64,000 bases of DNA from positions 31,044 to 95,043 of the forward strand of contig JBAZNU010000009.1 in assembly GCA_041649015.1 (NCBI GenBank), read 5' to 3'. The notes beneath the pieces are model-generated. The model saw only the letters and a program-made list of their open reading frames with translations, searched no databases and was not told the DNA's origin. The position numbers were made by a program, and so were the translations under genes. Position 1 is the stretch's first letter. The number at the start of each line of letters is the position of its first letter. Source of the DNA: Ignavibacteria bacterium. Its GTDB lineage: Bacteria; Bacteroidota; Ignavibacteria; Tepidaquicellales; Tepidaquicellaceae. Shown here piece after piece: positions 34,834 to 42,917 of the stretch.

Positions 34834-37095
34834 ATGGCAACCAAGGAACAAAATGCAGCTGGACGAAAAACATCCAATCAACTGCCAATTAACAACATAA
34901 AGGAATATTTAACAATAATTCGAAATAACATCGTTCCTATTTTATTGATTTTCATCACAAGTGTAGTTGTAACTATTGTTTATGTTACAAATGCAATAGA
35001 CATTTTCAAAACTATAACCACTTTGAAAATAACAAAACCTCAAGGAAGTATACTATCTTCTTCTCTTATCCCTGAAGCAGAAAGCTTTCAAAATGATAGA
35101 TTTATTTCAAATGAAATTGAGATTCTAAAAAGTAATTCTATTAGGGAAAAGGTTTCAACGACTGTACTTGATTCATTCAATGTCATAAATGATAGAAAAA
35201 AATTTTATTATGTATTAGGTGAAAAAAATGATCTGAATGACAGTATAATAAGTTATAAAAAACTTACTACACTATTGAATAAAATTGTCTCGATTAATCA
35301 AAAGAGGGGGCTTGACATTGTCGAAATCGAAGTAGAAAGCCCTTCAAGTTTTGAAGCAATGATAATAGCTGATATTTACGCTAATGTTTATCAGAAAATT
35401 AGTCTTGATTTTAGCAGGAGGGAATTAACAACAATAAGAGAGTTTCTTGCCCTTGAAAAGGATAAAAGATTTAATGATCTCACAACATCTGAAGGAGCTA
35501 TCCAGGACTATCAACAAAGAGGTGGTATATTATTCTTGGACGAACAATCAAAGAAAATTGTTGACGAATTATCAAATTATCAAGCTGATAGAAATGCTGC
35601 AGAGGTGATGTTACAAGCAAGCCAAAAAGCAAGCAATGAAATTAAAGATGAAATGTCGAAAATCGATAAGAGCCTTCTTGATTATTTATCCGGTGAATTA
35701 AGTCAATCTTATTTTGAGGAATTGCAGAAGAAAATTGTTGAACTTGAAGTTCAGAGAGATGTTGAGATTTCGGTTTTAACTGATGAGAGATTAAAAGATA
35801 AAATATCTAAGGAGTACCAAAGAAAAATTGATCCATTAAAGAAAACTCTTGATGATAAAATAGTAATAATTAAAACAGGGATATTAGCAAATACTCCGCA
35901 CGAAAAAAGTCTGATTACTCAAAGGCTCTTTGAATCTGAGTTAGATGTCATTAAAAATCGTGCTAAACTAGCACCGTTAAATAAAGTTATTTCAAAAATT
36001 GAAGCTCTTTTTAATAAATTACCTGCACAAAGTATTGAGCTTGCTAGACTTGAAAGGAACAGAAAATCATTTGAGAAATTATATTTAACATTAGAAGAAA
36101 AATATCAAGAAGCCTTAGTAAATGAAAGAGCTAAACTTGGGAATGTAATCATTATTGATAAAGCACAATTAGCAGATAAACCTTCAAAGCCAAACAGGCA
36201 GCTAATTGTAACAGCTGGTGCAATTTTAGGATTAGCACTTGGTGTTGGCTTTGCATTTCTTCGTGATTATCTTGATCGGTCTGTTAAAACACCTGAAGAG
36301 ATTGAAGGTAAAGGAGTTTCTGTTCTTTCTTGGATACCTTCAATTGAAGAACTAAAAGATCTTGGTTCATCTCAATTAGAATTTATTGTTGCAAACAAAC
36401 CGAATGCTACTGCATCAGAATCGTTTAAAGCTTTAAGAACCCGAGTTTATTATGCTAAAATTGAATCTCAGTTAAAAACTATTCTTGTTACAAGTTCATT
36501 GCCATCGGAAGGCAAAACAACGGTCGCTCTTAACCTTGCCGGAAGTTTTGCTTTAGCAGATAAAAAGGTTCTATTGATAGATTGTGATCTTCGGAAACCA
36601 CGTATACATGCTATCTTCCAGGCCGAAAGATATCCCGGATTAAGTGATTACTTATTCTCGAATGTCAGTTCAGATGAAATAATTCGTAAAACGAAACTGG
36701 AAAACATGGATTTTATTTCGAGTGGAACTATTCCTCCTAATCCATCAGAACTACTTGGTTCGAAACAGATGGTAGATTTTTTACACCATTTTGAAAGTAT
36801 TTATGATATTATTGTCCTTGATTCTCCGCCTTATATATCAGTTACAGATGCGGAAATTTTATCAAGAATCTCTGATGGTACTATCCTGGTTTGCCGTGCT
36901 AATAAAACACCAATGGACGCATTTTTAAGAGCTCATGATAGGATTGTTGAGAATGAGAATCATAAATTCTTAGGTTCCGTTCTGAATAATTTCAGTGTTA
37001 AATCTGCCTACGGATATTACTATAATTACTATTATTATTATTCCAAACCTGACAGTCACGCAAAAAAGAAGGTTAAATCTCAAATAAAAGGTTAA
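34834..37095 (+). CDS. Wzz-type chain-length regulator fused to BY-kinase (tyrosine autokinase)
   Basis: 753 residues controlling export and chain length of surface polysaccharide. The first membrane helix is near 30-52 (IVPILLIFITSVVVTIVYVT). A long periplasmic coiled-coil part follows (about 90-440). The second helix is near 457-476 (LIVTAGAILGLALGVGFAFL). The cytoplasmic kinase has Walker A SSLPSEGKTTVALNLAG near 552, Walker A' LLIDCDLRKPR near 580 and Walker B IIVLDSPPYISVTDAE near 661. The tail YGYYYNYYYYYSKP is a dense tyrosine cluster, the usual autophosphorylation site. It heads an operon continuing to gmd. Confidence 0.93.
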   Translation: MATKEQNAAGRKTSNQLPINNIKEYLTIIRNNIVPILLIFITSVVVTIVYVTNAIDIFKTITTLKITKPQGSILSSSLIPEAESFQNDRFISNEIEILKSNSIREKVSTTVLDSFNVINDRKKFYYVLGEKNDLNDSIISYKKLTTLLNKIVSINQKRGLDIVEIEVESPSSFEAMIIADIYANVYQKISLDFSRRELTTIREFLALEKDKRFNDLTTSEGAIQDYQQRGGILFLDEQSKKIVDELSNYQADRNAAEVMLQASQKASNEIKDEMSKIDKSLLDYLSGELSQSYFEELQKKIVELEVQRDVEISVLTDERLKDKISKEYQRKIDPLKKTLDDKIVIIKTGILANTPHEKSLITQRLFESELDVIKNRAKLAPLNKVISKIEALFNKLPAQSIELARLERNRKSFEKLYLTLEEKYQEALVNERAKLGNVIIIDKAQLADKPSKPNRQLIVTAGAILGLALGVGFAFLRDYLDRSVKTPEEIEGKGVSVLSWIPSIEELKDLGSSQLEFIVANKPNATASESFKALRTRVYYAKIESQLKTILVTSSLPSEGKTTVALNLAGSFALADKKVLLIDCDLRKPRIHAIFQAERYPGLSDYLFSNVSSDEIIRKTKLENMDFISSGTIPPNPSELLGSKQMVDFLHHFESIYDIIVLDSPPYISVTDAEILSRISDGTILVCRANKTPMDAFLRAHDRIVENENHKFLGSVLNNFSVKSAYGYYYNYYYYYSKPDSHAKKKVKSQIKG

Positions 37096-37101
37096 TATAA
37101 T

Positions 37102-37383
37102 TTGAATTTTAAATTATTTATTAAAAAGAATGTTCAGCTTGCTAGATGTCCAAACTGTAATACAATAGCGTCTTTAAGGAGAAGCCGCTCAAGAAATCTT
37201 TATGAAAAAGCATTGAAGAAATTAAAAGTTAGTGCTTATTTTTGTCAATCATGCGGATGGAGAGGTAGATTACTATCGTATAAAATAAGCAAAAATTTCT
37301 ATCAGTTAATTTTTATTTATTTAGCTTCAATGTTTATATCTGGATACATAGTTCTAAAATTTTTAAGAAGCTATTTCGGTTAG
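37102..37383 (+). CDS. Small zinc-ribbon membrane protein in the polysaccharide operon
   Basis: 93 residues starting at TTG 37102, 6 bp after the kinase gene. Four cysteines in two C-x2-C pairs (RCPNCNT near 14-19 and CQSCGW near 48-53) make a zinc ribbon. A Lys/Arg-rich stretch lies between them, and one membrane helix near residues 68-88 follows (LIFIYLASMFISGYIVL). A soluble metal-binding head on a single C-terminal helix suggests a cytoplasmic-face adaptor. I do not recognise a family. Its place between the autokinase and the antiterminator suggests a part in polysaccharide regulation or assembly. Confidence 0.7.
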   Translation: MNFKLFIKKNVQLARCPNCNTIASLRRSRSRNLYEKALKKLKVSAYFCQSCGWRGRLLSYKISKNFYQLIFIYLASMFISGYIVLKFLRSYFG

Positions 37384-37399
37384 ATTTAATTTCTGTTAT

Positions 37400-37906
37400 A
37401 TGGATAAGAAATGGTACGTATTACAGTCTAAACCTCTTAAGGAAAAAAAGGTGTTTGAACAAATACATAAAAAGAACATAGAAGTTTATTTACCTCTAAT
37501 GGAGACTGTACGTTATTGGTCGGATAGAAAAAAGAAAATAAATGTACCTTTATTTCCCGGATATTTATTTGTATGTGCAGATAAAAATGAAAGGTACAAC
37601 GCTATTTCAAATACAATAGGTGCTTTGAGATATTTAATGTATCAAAGACGTTTTGCTATTGTCAAAGAGGAAGAGATTAATAATATTCGTATTTCACTTG
37701 CAGAGCCTGAAAGGGTTAAAATTGAAAATATAAGTTTAATTGAAGGTGATAAAGTTGAAATCTTACGTGGTATCTTCAAAGGTTTGAAAGGAGTAATTGT
37801 TCAATTTCGTGGCAATTACAAGCTAATGGTTAGTATAGTGGAAATGAATACGACTTTTAGTGTTGAATTAAGTAATTCAGATGTAAAACTTTTAAAAAGA
37901 ATATAG
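37400..37906 (+). CDS. NusG-like operon antiterminator (UpxY/RfaH type)
   Basis: 168 residues. The NusG N-terminal domain (about 1-105) has KKWYVLQSKPLKEKKVFEQI and the hallmark VPLFPGYLFVCAD; a KOW domain lies at about 115-150 (EGDKVEILRGIFKGLKGVI). Specialised NusG paralogues at the head of capsule operons, such as UpxY in Bacteroides, let polymerase read through long polysaccharide clusters. The position near the start of this operon fits that role. It starts 17 bp after the zinc-ribbon gene. Confidence 0.88.
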   Translation: MDKKWYVLQSKPLKEKKVFEQIHKKNIEVYLPLMETVRYWSDRKKKINVPLFPGYLFVCADKNERYNAISNTIGALRYLMYQRRFAIVKEEEINNIRISLAEPERVKIENISLIEGDKVEILRGIFKGLKGVIVQFRGNYKLMVSIVEMNTTFSVELSNSDVKLLKRI

Positions 37907-37918
37907 AAATTCACTATT

Positions 37919-39226
37919 ATGAATTTAAAACAGAAAATTGAATCGAGCAAATTTGTTGTTGGAATTATTGGGCTAGGTTACGTAGGGTTACCGCTTGCTC
38001 TGGAGTTTGCAGTAAAAGGAATTAAAGTTATTGGCTTTGACCTTGATACAAAAAAGGTTATTAAAATTAATAAAGATAGAAAATCTTATATTAAACACAT
38101 ACCAACCCAAAGGATAAAAGAAGCAGTTGAAAAAAAGAAATTGAGTGCGACATCAGACTTTTCAAAGCTATCTATTCCTGATGTTGTTATTATTTGCGTG
38201 CCGACACCATTAAATGCGAACAGAGAACCCGATATTTCGTTTGTTATGGATTCGACAAAAATGATTGCCAAGTATTTAAGAAAGGGGCAACTTATTTCCT
38301 TGGAAAGCACGACATATCCGGGAACAACCGACGAAGACATGTTGAAAGTTTTGGAATCTACCGGTTATAAAGTTGGTAAGGATTATTATTTGTGTTTTTC
38401 ACCTGAAAGAGAGGACCCTAATAATCCCAATTTTTCAACATCTACTATCCCAAAAGTTCTTGGTGGAGTTACAAAAAAATGTAGAGATTTAGGAGTAATG
38501 ATTTACAGCAAAGTGATAAACACGGTTGTACCTGTGTCTTCAACGAAAGCAGCAGAATCAGCAAAATTACTTGAAAATATATTTCGTTCTATAAATATTG
38601 CTTTGGTTAATGAACTTAAGATGGTATTCGATAGGATGGGAATTGATGTTTGGGAAGTAATTAACGCAGCTGCTACTAAGCCATTTGGATTCACACCCTT
38701 TTATCCTGGACCGGGACTTGGAGGACATTGCATTCCTATAGATCCTTTTTATCTAACATGGAAAGCGAGGGAGTTTGATATTTCTTCAAAATTTATTGAA
38801 CTCGCAGGAGAGATAAATACATCGATGCCATTTTATGTTGTTGAAAAAGTTATTCATGCACTTAATGATCATAAGAAGTCAATAAAAGGATCTAAAATAT
38901 TAATATTGGGACTTGCGTATAAAAAGGATATAGATGATTTACGAGAATCTCCATCCCTAAAACTAATTGAATTGTTACAGGACAATGGGGCAAAAGTTGA
39001 TTATAATGACGATTATTCAACATCAATTCCAAAACTTAGGAAATATAATTTTAACAAGAAATCTGTTAAAATGATACCTAAAAACATTAAAAAGTATGAT
39101 TTGTTATTATTATCGACCGAACACTCTTATTATGACTACAAAATGATACTAAAATATGCTAAAATTATTGTTGATACAAGAAATGGATTTGGATCATTTA
39201 AAAACAAGAAAATATACAAAGCGTAA
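37919..39226 (+). CDS. wbpA: UDP-N-acetylhexosamine 6-dehydrogenase (WbpA/TviB-like)
   Basis: 435 residues of the nucleotide-sugar dehydrogenase family, oxidising C6 of a UDP-sugar twice with NAD. The Rossmann motif IGLGYVGLPLALEF is at 17-30. The catalytic cysteine is C271 in GLGGHCIPIDPFYLTW, whose downstream sequence is typical of the UDP-GlcNAc branch rather than UDP-glucose dehydrogenase. ESTTYPGTTDE, CFSPEREDPNN and the C-terminal LGLAYKKDIDDLRESP block agree. Product: a uronic acid building block for surface polysaccharide. The gmd ATG directly follows its stop codon. Confidence 0.88.
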   Translation: MNLKQKIESSKFVVGIIGLGYVGLPLALEFAVKGIKVIGFDLDTKKVIKINKDRKSYIKHIPTQRIKEAVEKKKLSATSDFSKLSIPDVVIICVPTPLNANREPDISFVMDSTKMIAKYLRKGQLISLESTTYPGTTDEDMLKVLESTGYKVGKDYYLCFSPEREDPNNPNFSTSTIPKVLGGVTKKCRDLGVMIYSKVINTVVPVSSTKAAESAKLLENIFRSINIALVNELKMVFDRMGIDVWEVINAAATKPFGFTPFYPGPGLGGHCIPIDPFYLTWKAREFDISSKFIELAGEINTSMPFYVVEKVIHALNDHKKSIKGSKILILGLAYKKDIDDLRESPSLKLIELLQDNGAKVDYNDDYSTSIPKLRKYNFNKKSVKMIPKNIKKYDLLLLSTEHSYYDYKMILKYAKIIVDTRNGFGSFKNKKIYKA

Positions 39227-40354
39227 ATGGCAAGGTCAAAAATAGCATTAATAACAGGAATTACCGGACAAGACGGAAGTTATCTTGCTGAAATATTATT
39301 ACAAAAAGGGTACATTGTACATGGTATAATTAGAAGGAGCAGTTCTTTTAATACAGGAAGGATTGACCATTTGTATTCTGACAAAACTATACTTGATACT
39401 AAGTTGTTTCTTCATTACGGAGATGTGACTGATACAAGCAATTTAAACAGACTGCTTGAAAAGACTCATCCTGATGAAATTTATAACCTTGCTGCTCAAA
39501 GCCATGTTAAAGTTTCGTTCGAAGTTCCAGAATATACAGCTGAGGTTGATGCAGTAGGTACGCTTAGATTCTTGGATGCAATTAGAGAAACCGGACTGAA
39601 AACAAAATTCTATCAAGCATCAACGAGTGAATTGTTTGGTAAGGTGCAGGAGATTCCTCAGAATGAGAAGACTCCCTTCTATCCAAGAAGTCCTTACGGT
39701 GTTGCAAAAATATACGGTTATTGGATAGTCGTAAATTACAGAGAAGCTTACAATATATTTGCATGTAATGGTATATTGTTTAATCACGAATCACCACGAA
39801 GAGGTGAAACCTTTGTTACAAGGAAAATTTCAAGAGCAGTTTCCAGAATTGTATGTGGAAATCAGAAAAAGTTATTACTTGGAAATCTTAATGCAAAGAG
39901 AGACTGGGGATATGCTCCTGAATATTGCGAAGGTATGTGGCGGATGCTTCAAAATAAAGAACCGGAGGATTTTGTACTGGCTACAGGAGAAACACATACA
40001 GTAAGAGAATTTGTAGAGCTATCATTTAAATCGTTAGGGGTCGAGCTTGAATGGAGAGGCTCAAATGAGGACGAAAAGGGGATTATTAATAAAGTTAATG
40101 TTGATTTAATCTTAGAAGGACTAAATGATGTTAAACCAATGCTACAGGACACATTATTGAAATATATTAAGAAGGGTGAAGTTGTTGTTGATGTAGACAA
40201 GAATTATTACAGACCAACCGAGGTTGATTTGCTGATTGGGGATGCATCAAAAGCAGAAAGAATACTTAACTGGAAGCCTAAGATAAAATTTGAAGATCTG
40301 GTTAAGATAATGATTAATGCTGATTTCGAAAAAGTGCTAAAAAGGGGGTACTAA
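39227..40354 (+). CDS. gmd: GDP-mannose 4,6-dehydratase
   Basis: Makes GDP-4-keto-6-deoxymannose, precursor of fucose, rhamnose or perosamine derivatives. 375 residues. The NADP-binding motif is TGITGQDGSYLAE at 10-22, with the family signature RRSSSFNTGRIDHLY. The catalytic set is S132-T133 and E135 (STSELFG), Y157 and K161 (SPYGVAK). The start directly abuts the wbpA stop. No fcl or other downstream sugar enzyme is adjacent, so the end product is open. Confidence 0.95.
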   Translation: MARSKIALITGITGQDGSYLAEILLQKGYIVHGIIRRSSSFNTGRIDHLYSDKTILDTKLFLHYGDVTDTSNLNRLLEKTHPDEIYNLAAQSHVKVSFEVPEYTAEVDAVGTLRFLDAIRETGLKTKFYQASTSELFGKVQEIPQNEKTPFYPRSPYGVAKIYGYWIVVNYREAYNIFACNGILFNHESPRRGETFVTRKISRAVSRIVCGNQKKLLLGNLNAKRDWGYAPEYCEGMWRMLQNKEPEDFVLATGETHTVREFVELSFKSLGVELEWRGSNEDEKGIINKVNVDLILEGLNDVKPMLQDTLLKYIKKGEVVVDVDKNYYRPTEVDLLIGDASKAERILNWKPKIKFEDLVKIMINADFEKVLKRGY

Positions 40355-40436
40355 ATAACACTCAAAATTGTGTGTTGACTTTTAAAGAATAAAAAATTAT
40401 TTTTATATAAAATAAAACTAAAAGAGGATTAATACA

Positions 40437-41147
40437 ATGAAAAAAACAATACTGTTCGTCATTGCTTTGGTTTGTTTATTTGCATTGAGTGATAGTTCTT
40501 ATGCTCAGACTTATAAAGCACCAAAAATTATATATGGATTTACGTTAAATGGTAACGTGGCAAATTTCGATGCATACGGAACAGATTTTACTTTTTCTGG
40601 TCTTAGAAATTATGGAATGATTTATGGCCGGGGTGTATCAGCACATGTCAAATTTGGTTTGGGTGAAACCAAGAAGAATCGAATAACAGTTTCTGCTACA
40701 TGGGATGCCATGGTAAATGATAATAGCGATAGTAAAATTCCTTTCTTTACGATTAATCCATCTGGACCAGCTACATTTTATCATTTCTGGTCAGGTGCAG
40801 TCGGGTATGAATATGGTTTTAATGCAAGATGTAACACAAAGCAGTATTTAGGAGCAGCATTAACAGGAACTTATATAGTATATGGTGAAGGATCAGTTGC
40901 TCCTGTTTTTGATAATACATTTAGAATGGGATTAATGTTTAACGGTGGTTTTGAATTCGTGCTTAATAAAAATAAAACAGTTGGATTAAGCCTTGGTGCT
41001 AAATGGCATATACCAAATATTTTCTTCCAGGAAAATGGTATTGGAAAGTTGAATGACGGTACAGGATCACCGGGAGCCGGATTCTGGAGAAAAATGGGCA
41101 TCATCAGTTTAACAGCTGGTCTGAATTTCTATTCTGGCGTTAAATAG
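40437..41147 (+). CDS. Secreted or outer-membrane beta-barrel-like protein
   Basis: 236 residues with a signal peptide (MKKTILFVIALVCLFALSDSSYAQ). The mature part has alternating strands rich in Gly and aromatics (GVSAHVKFGLGE, SGAVGYEYGFNA, GLMFNGGFEFVL, TVGLSLGAKWHI), like small barrels. The last strand, IISLTAGLNFYSGVK, lacks a terminal Phe but fits a barrel strand. No family name can be given. An AGAGG sequence upstream may be its ribosome site. It sits 82 bp after gmd and is closed by a terminator; whether it belongs to the polysaccharide operon is uncertain. Confidence 0.7.
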   Translation: MKKTILFVIALVCLFALSDSSYAQTYKAPKIIYGFTLNGNVANFDAYGTDFTFSGLRNYGMIYGRGVSAHVKFGLGETKKNRITVSATWDAMVNDNSDSKIPFFTINPSGPATFYHFWSGAVGYEYGFNARCNTKQYLGAALTGTYIVYGEGSVAPVFDNTFRMGLMFNGGFEFVLNKNKTVGLSLGAKWHIPNIFFQENGIGKLNDGTGSPGAGFWRKMGIISLTAGLNFYSGVK

Positions 41148-41173
41148 AGAGAAGCAATAAAAATTAGAATTTT

Positions 41174-41200
41174 AAGGAATGGCACATTGTGTCATTCCTT
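41174..41200. terminator. Bidirectional terminator between convergent genes
   Basis: A 12-bp stem AAGGAATGGCAC/GTGTCATTCCTT (one G-T pair) with a 3-base loop, immediately beside the stop of the leftward metH-like gene and 26 bp past the rightward gene's stop. T-rich and A-rich flanks on the two sides fit use in both directions. Confidence 0.85.
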
Positions 41201-42916
41201 TTATTTTATAAAAAAGTATCTTGCCTCGGGGTGATGGGTGACAATAGCATTAGTTGATTGCTCAGGAACCATTTGCCACTCTTCAGTTAATGTAATCCCA
41301 ATTCTTTCAGGTTTTAAAAGTTCAAATAATAATTTATTATCTTCAAGATTAGGACAGGCTGGATAACCGAATGAATATCTAGATCCTTGATATCCCTGCT
41401 GAAAAAGTTTATTAACATCGTCTGAGTCTTTTTTGTCTATTCCGAGTTCCTTCCTAATTATTTTATGCCAATATTCGGCAAGTCCTTCTGCAGTTTCAAC
41501 CGATAGACCATGGAAATATAAATATTCCTGATATTGATTGTTGGCGTATAATTCCTGCGCATACTCTGTTGCCCGTTGTCCGACAGTTACTATGAAGAAG
41601 GGTACAACATCAAATTTGTTCGAATTAATATTGGTGAAGAAATCACTGATGCATAAAAACTTTCCTTTACTTTGCCTTGGGAAACTAAATCTTACCCATT
41701 CCTGAAGATTACTGTTCTCAATTTGCTGATCCCATTGATTATATAATTTTACCGAATTAAGATCTTTGGGTTTATATATTATCAAATCATTGCCTTCAGA
41801 TTTACAAGGGTAATAACCATATATTACTGTTGGAGTAAGTAATTTTTCTCTTTTTGCTTTAACCTTGAGTTCATTTAGCTTCGGTCTTATTTCAGAATTA
41901 ATGAGTTTATCATACTCTTCGTCTGATTTACTTCGGTCTTTGTAAACATTCCAGCTGCCTCTGAATAAAGCGACTTCATTTATATATTCAAAAGCTTTTT
42001 CAATAGGAATATCTTTAACTATTTTACTGCCCCAGAATGGGGGAGTCGGGATAACTGATGAATCTTTAATTGTTTTAGTAAGAATTATGGGTTTTACCTT
42101 ATCTGAATTTGTGCTTTCATCTTTTCTTGGATCAATGTAAATTTTTAAGTTTGGTCTAATACCTTTTTTCTTGTGCTCCATAATTAAATTCATAAATTTC
42201 AAACCGTCAAAAGCATCGTTTGCATAATATACATCTCCCTTAAACATAGACCTGAGTTCGCCTTCAACAAATCTTTTGTTTAAGGCTGCACCGCCGAGAA
42301 TTACAGGAAATTCAATATTTCTGTCATTCATTATCTCAAGATTTTCTTTCATGATAGCAGTAGATTTAACGAGCAATCCACTCATACCTATAGCATCTGC
42401 TTTTTCTGCTGCGTATGATTCAAGCATTGATTCAAGAGAACATTTTATTCCTAAATTAATTACTTTGAAACCATTGTTGGTCAGAATTATATCTACAAGA
42501 TTTTTGCCGATATCATGAACATCACCTTTGACAGTTGCGAGTACCATAATACCTTTTGTTGTTTCGCCTTCAATCTTTTCAATGTATGGTTCAAGAAATC
42601 TAACACATGCTTTCATGCACTCAGCTGACTGTAAAACGAATGGCAGCTGCATTTGACCTGAACCGAATAACTCGCCAACAACCTTCATTCCCTCAAGAAG
42701 ATGATCGTTTATAATATGCAAAGCAGAATACTTCTTAAGAGCATTGTCTAAATCTTTTTCTACACCAATCTTATCCCCGTCAATAATTCTTTGCTTAAGT
42801 TTTTCCTCTATAGTAATTTTTGATTCATCAACATTTGTTTTAACAGTAGCCTTATCCTTACCGTAGTAAACAATAAGTTCCTGAAGGGGGTCATATATAC
42901 ATCTTAATTCTTTCAT
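41201..42916 (-). CDS. metH: C-terminal half of cobalamin-dependent methionine synthase (B12 plus reactivation domains)
   Basis: 571 residues corresponding to roughly the last half of an approximately 1200-residue MetH. The four-helix cap is at about 35-120 (HIINDHLLEGMKVVGELFGS). The cobalamin-binding domain (about 120-265) has H134 in VKGDVHDIGKN as lower axial ligand and GMSGLLVKSTAIM. The AdoMet reactivation domain (about 310-571) ends in YSFGYPACPNLEDN and LTEEWQMVPEQST. The homocysteine and methyl-THF domains are missing. The frame upstream of the ATG runs into the ATPase gene and reaches a stop, so this is not a frameshifted end. A separately encoded N-terminal half is expected elsewhere. 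It starts 1 bp after the ATPase stop. Confidence 0.9.
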   Translation of the reverse strand: MKELRCIYDPLQELIVYYGKDKATVKTNVDESKITIEEKLKQRIIDGDKIGVEKDLDNALKKYSALHIINDHLLEGMKVVGELFGSGQMQLPFVLQSAECMKACVRFLEPYIEKIEGETTKGIMVLATVKGDVHDIGKNLVDIILTNNGFKVINLGIKCSLESMLESYAAEKADAIGMSGLLVKSTAIMKENLEIMNDRNIEFPVILGGAALNKRFVEGELRSMFKGDVYYANDAFDGLKFMNLIMEHKKKGIRPNLKIYIDPRKDESTNSDKVKPIILTKTIKDSSVIPTPPFWGSKIVKDIPIEKAFEYINEVALFRGSWNVYKDRSKSDEEYDKLINSEIRPKLNELKVKAKREKLLTPTVIYGYYPCKSEGNDLIIYKPKDLNSVKLYNQWDQQIENSNLQEWVRFSFPRQSKGKFLCISDFFTNINSNKFDVVPFFIVTVGQRATEYAQELYANNQYQEYLYFHGLSVETAEGLAEYWHKIIRKELGIDKKDSDDVNKLFQQGYQGSRYSFGYPACPNLEDNKLLFELLKPERIGITLTEEWQMVPEQSTNAIVTHHPEARYFFIK

Positions 42917-42917
42917 A

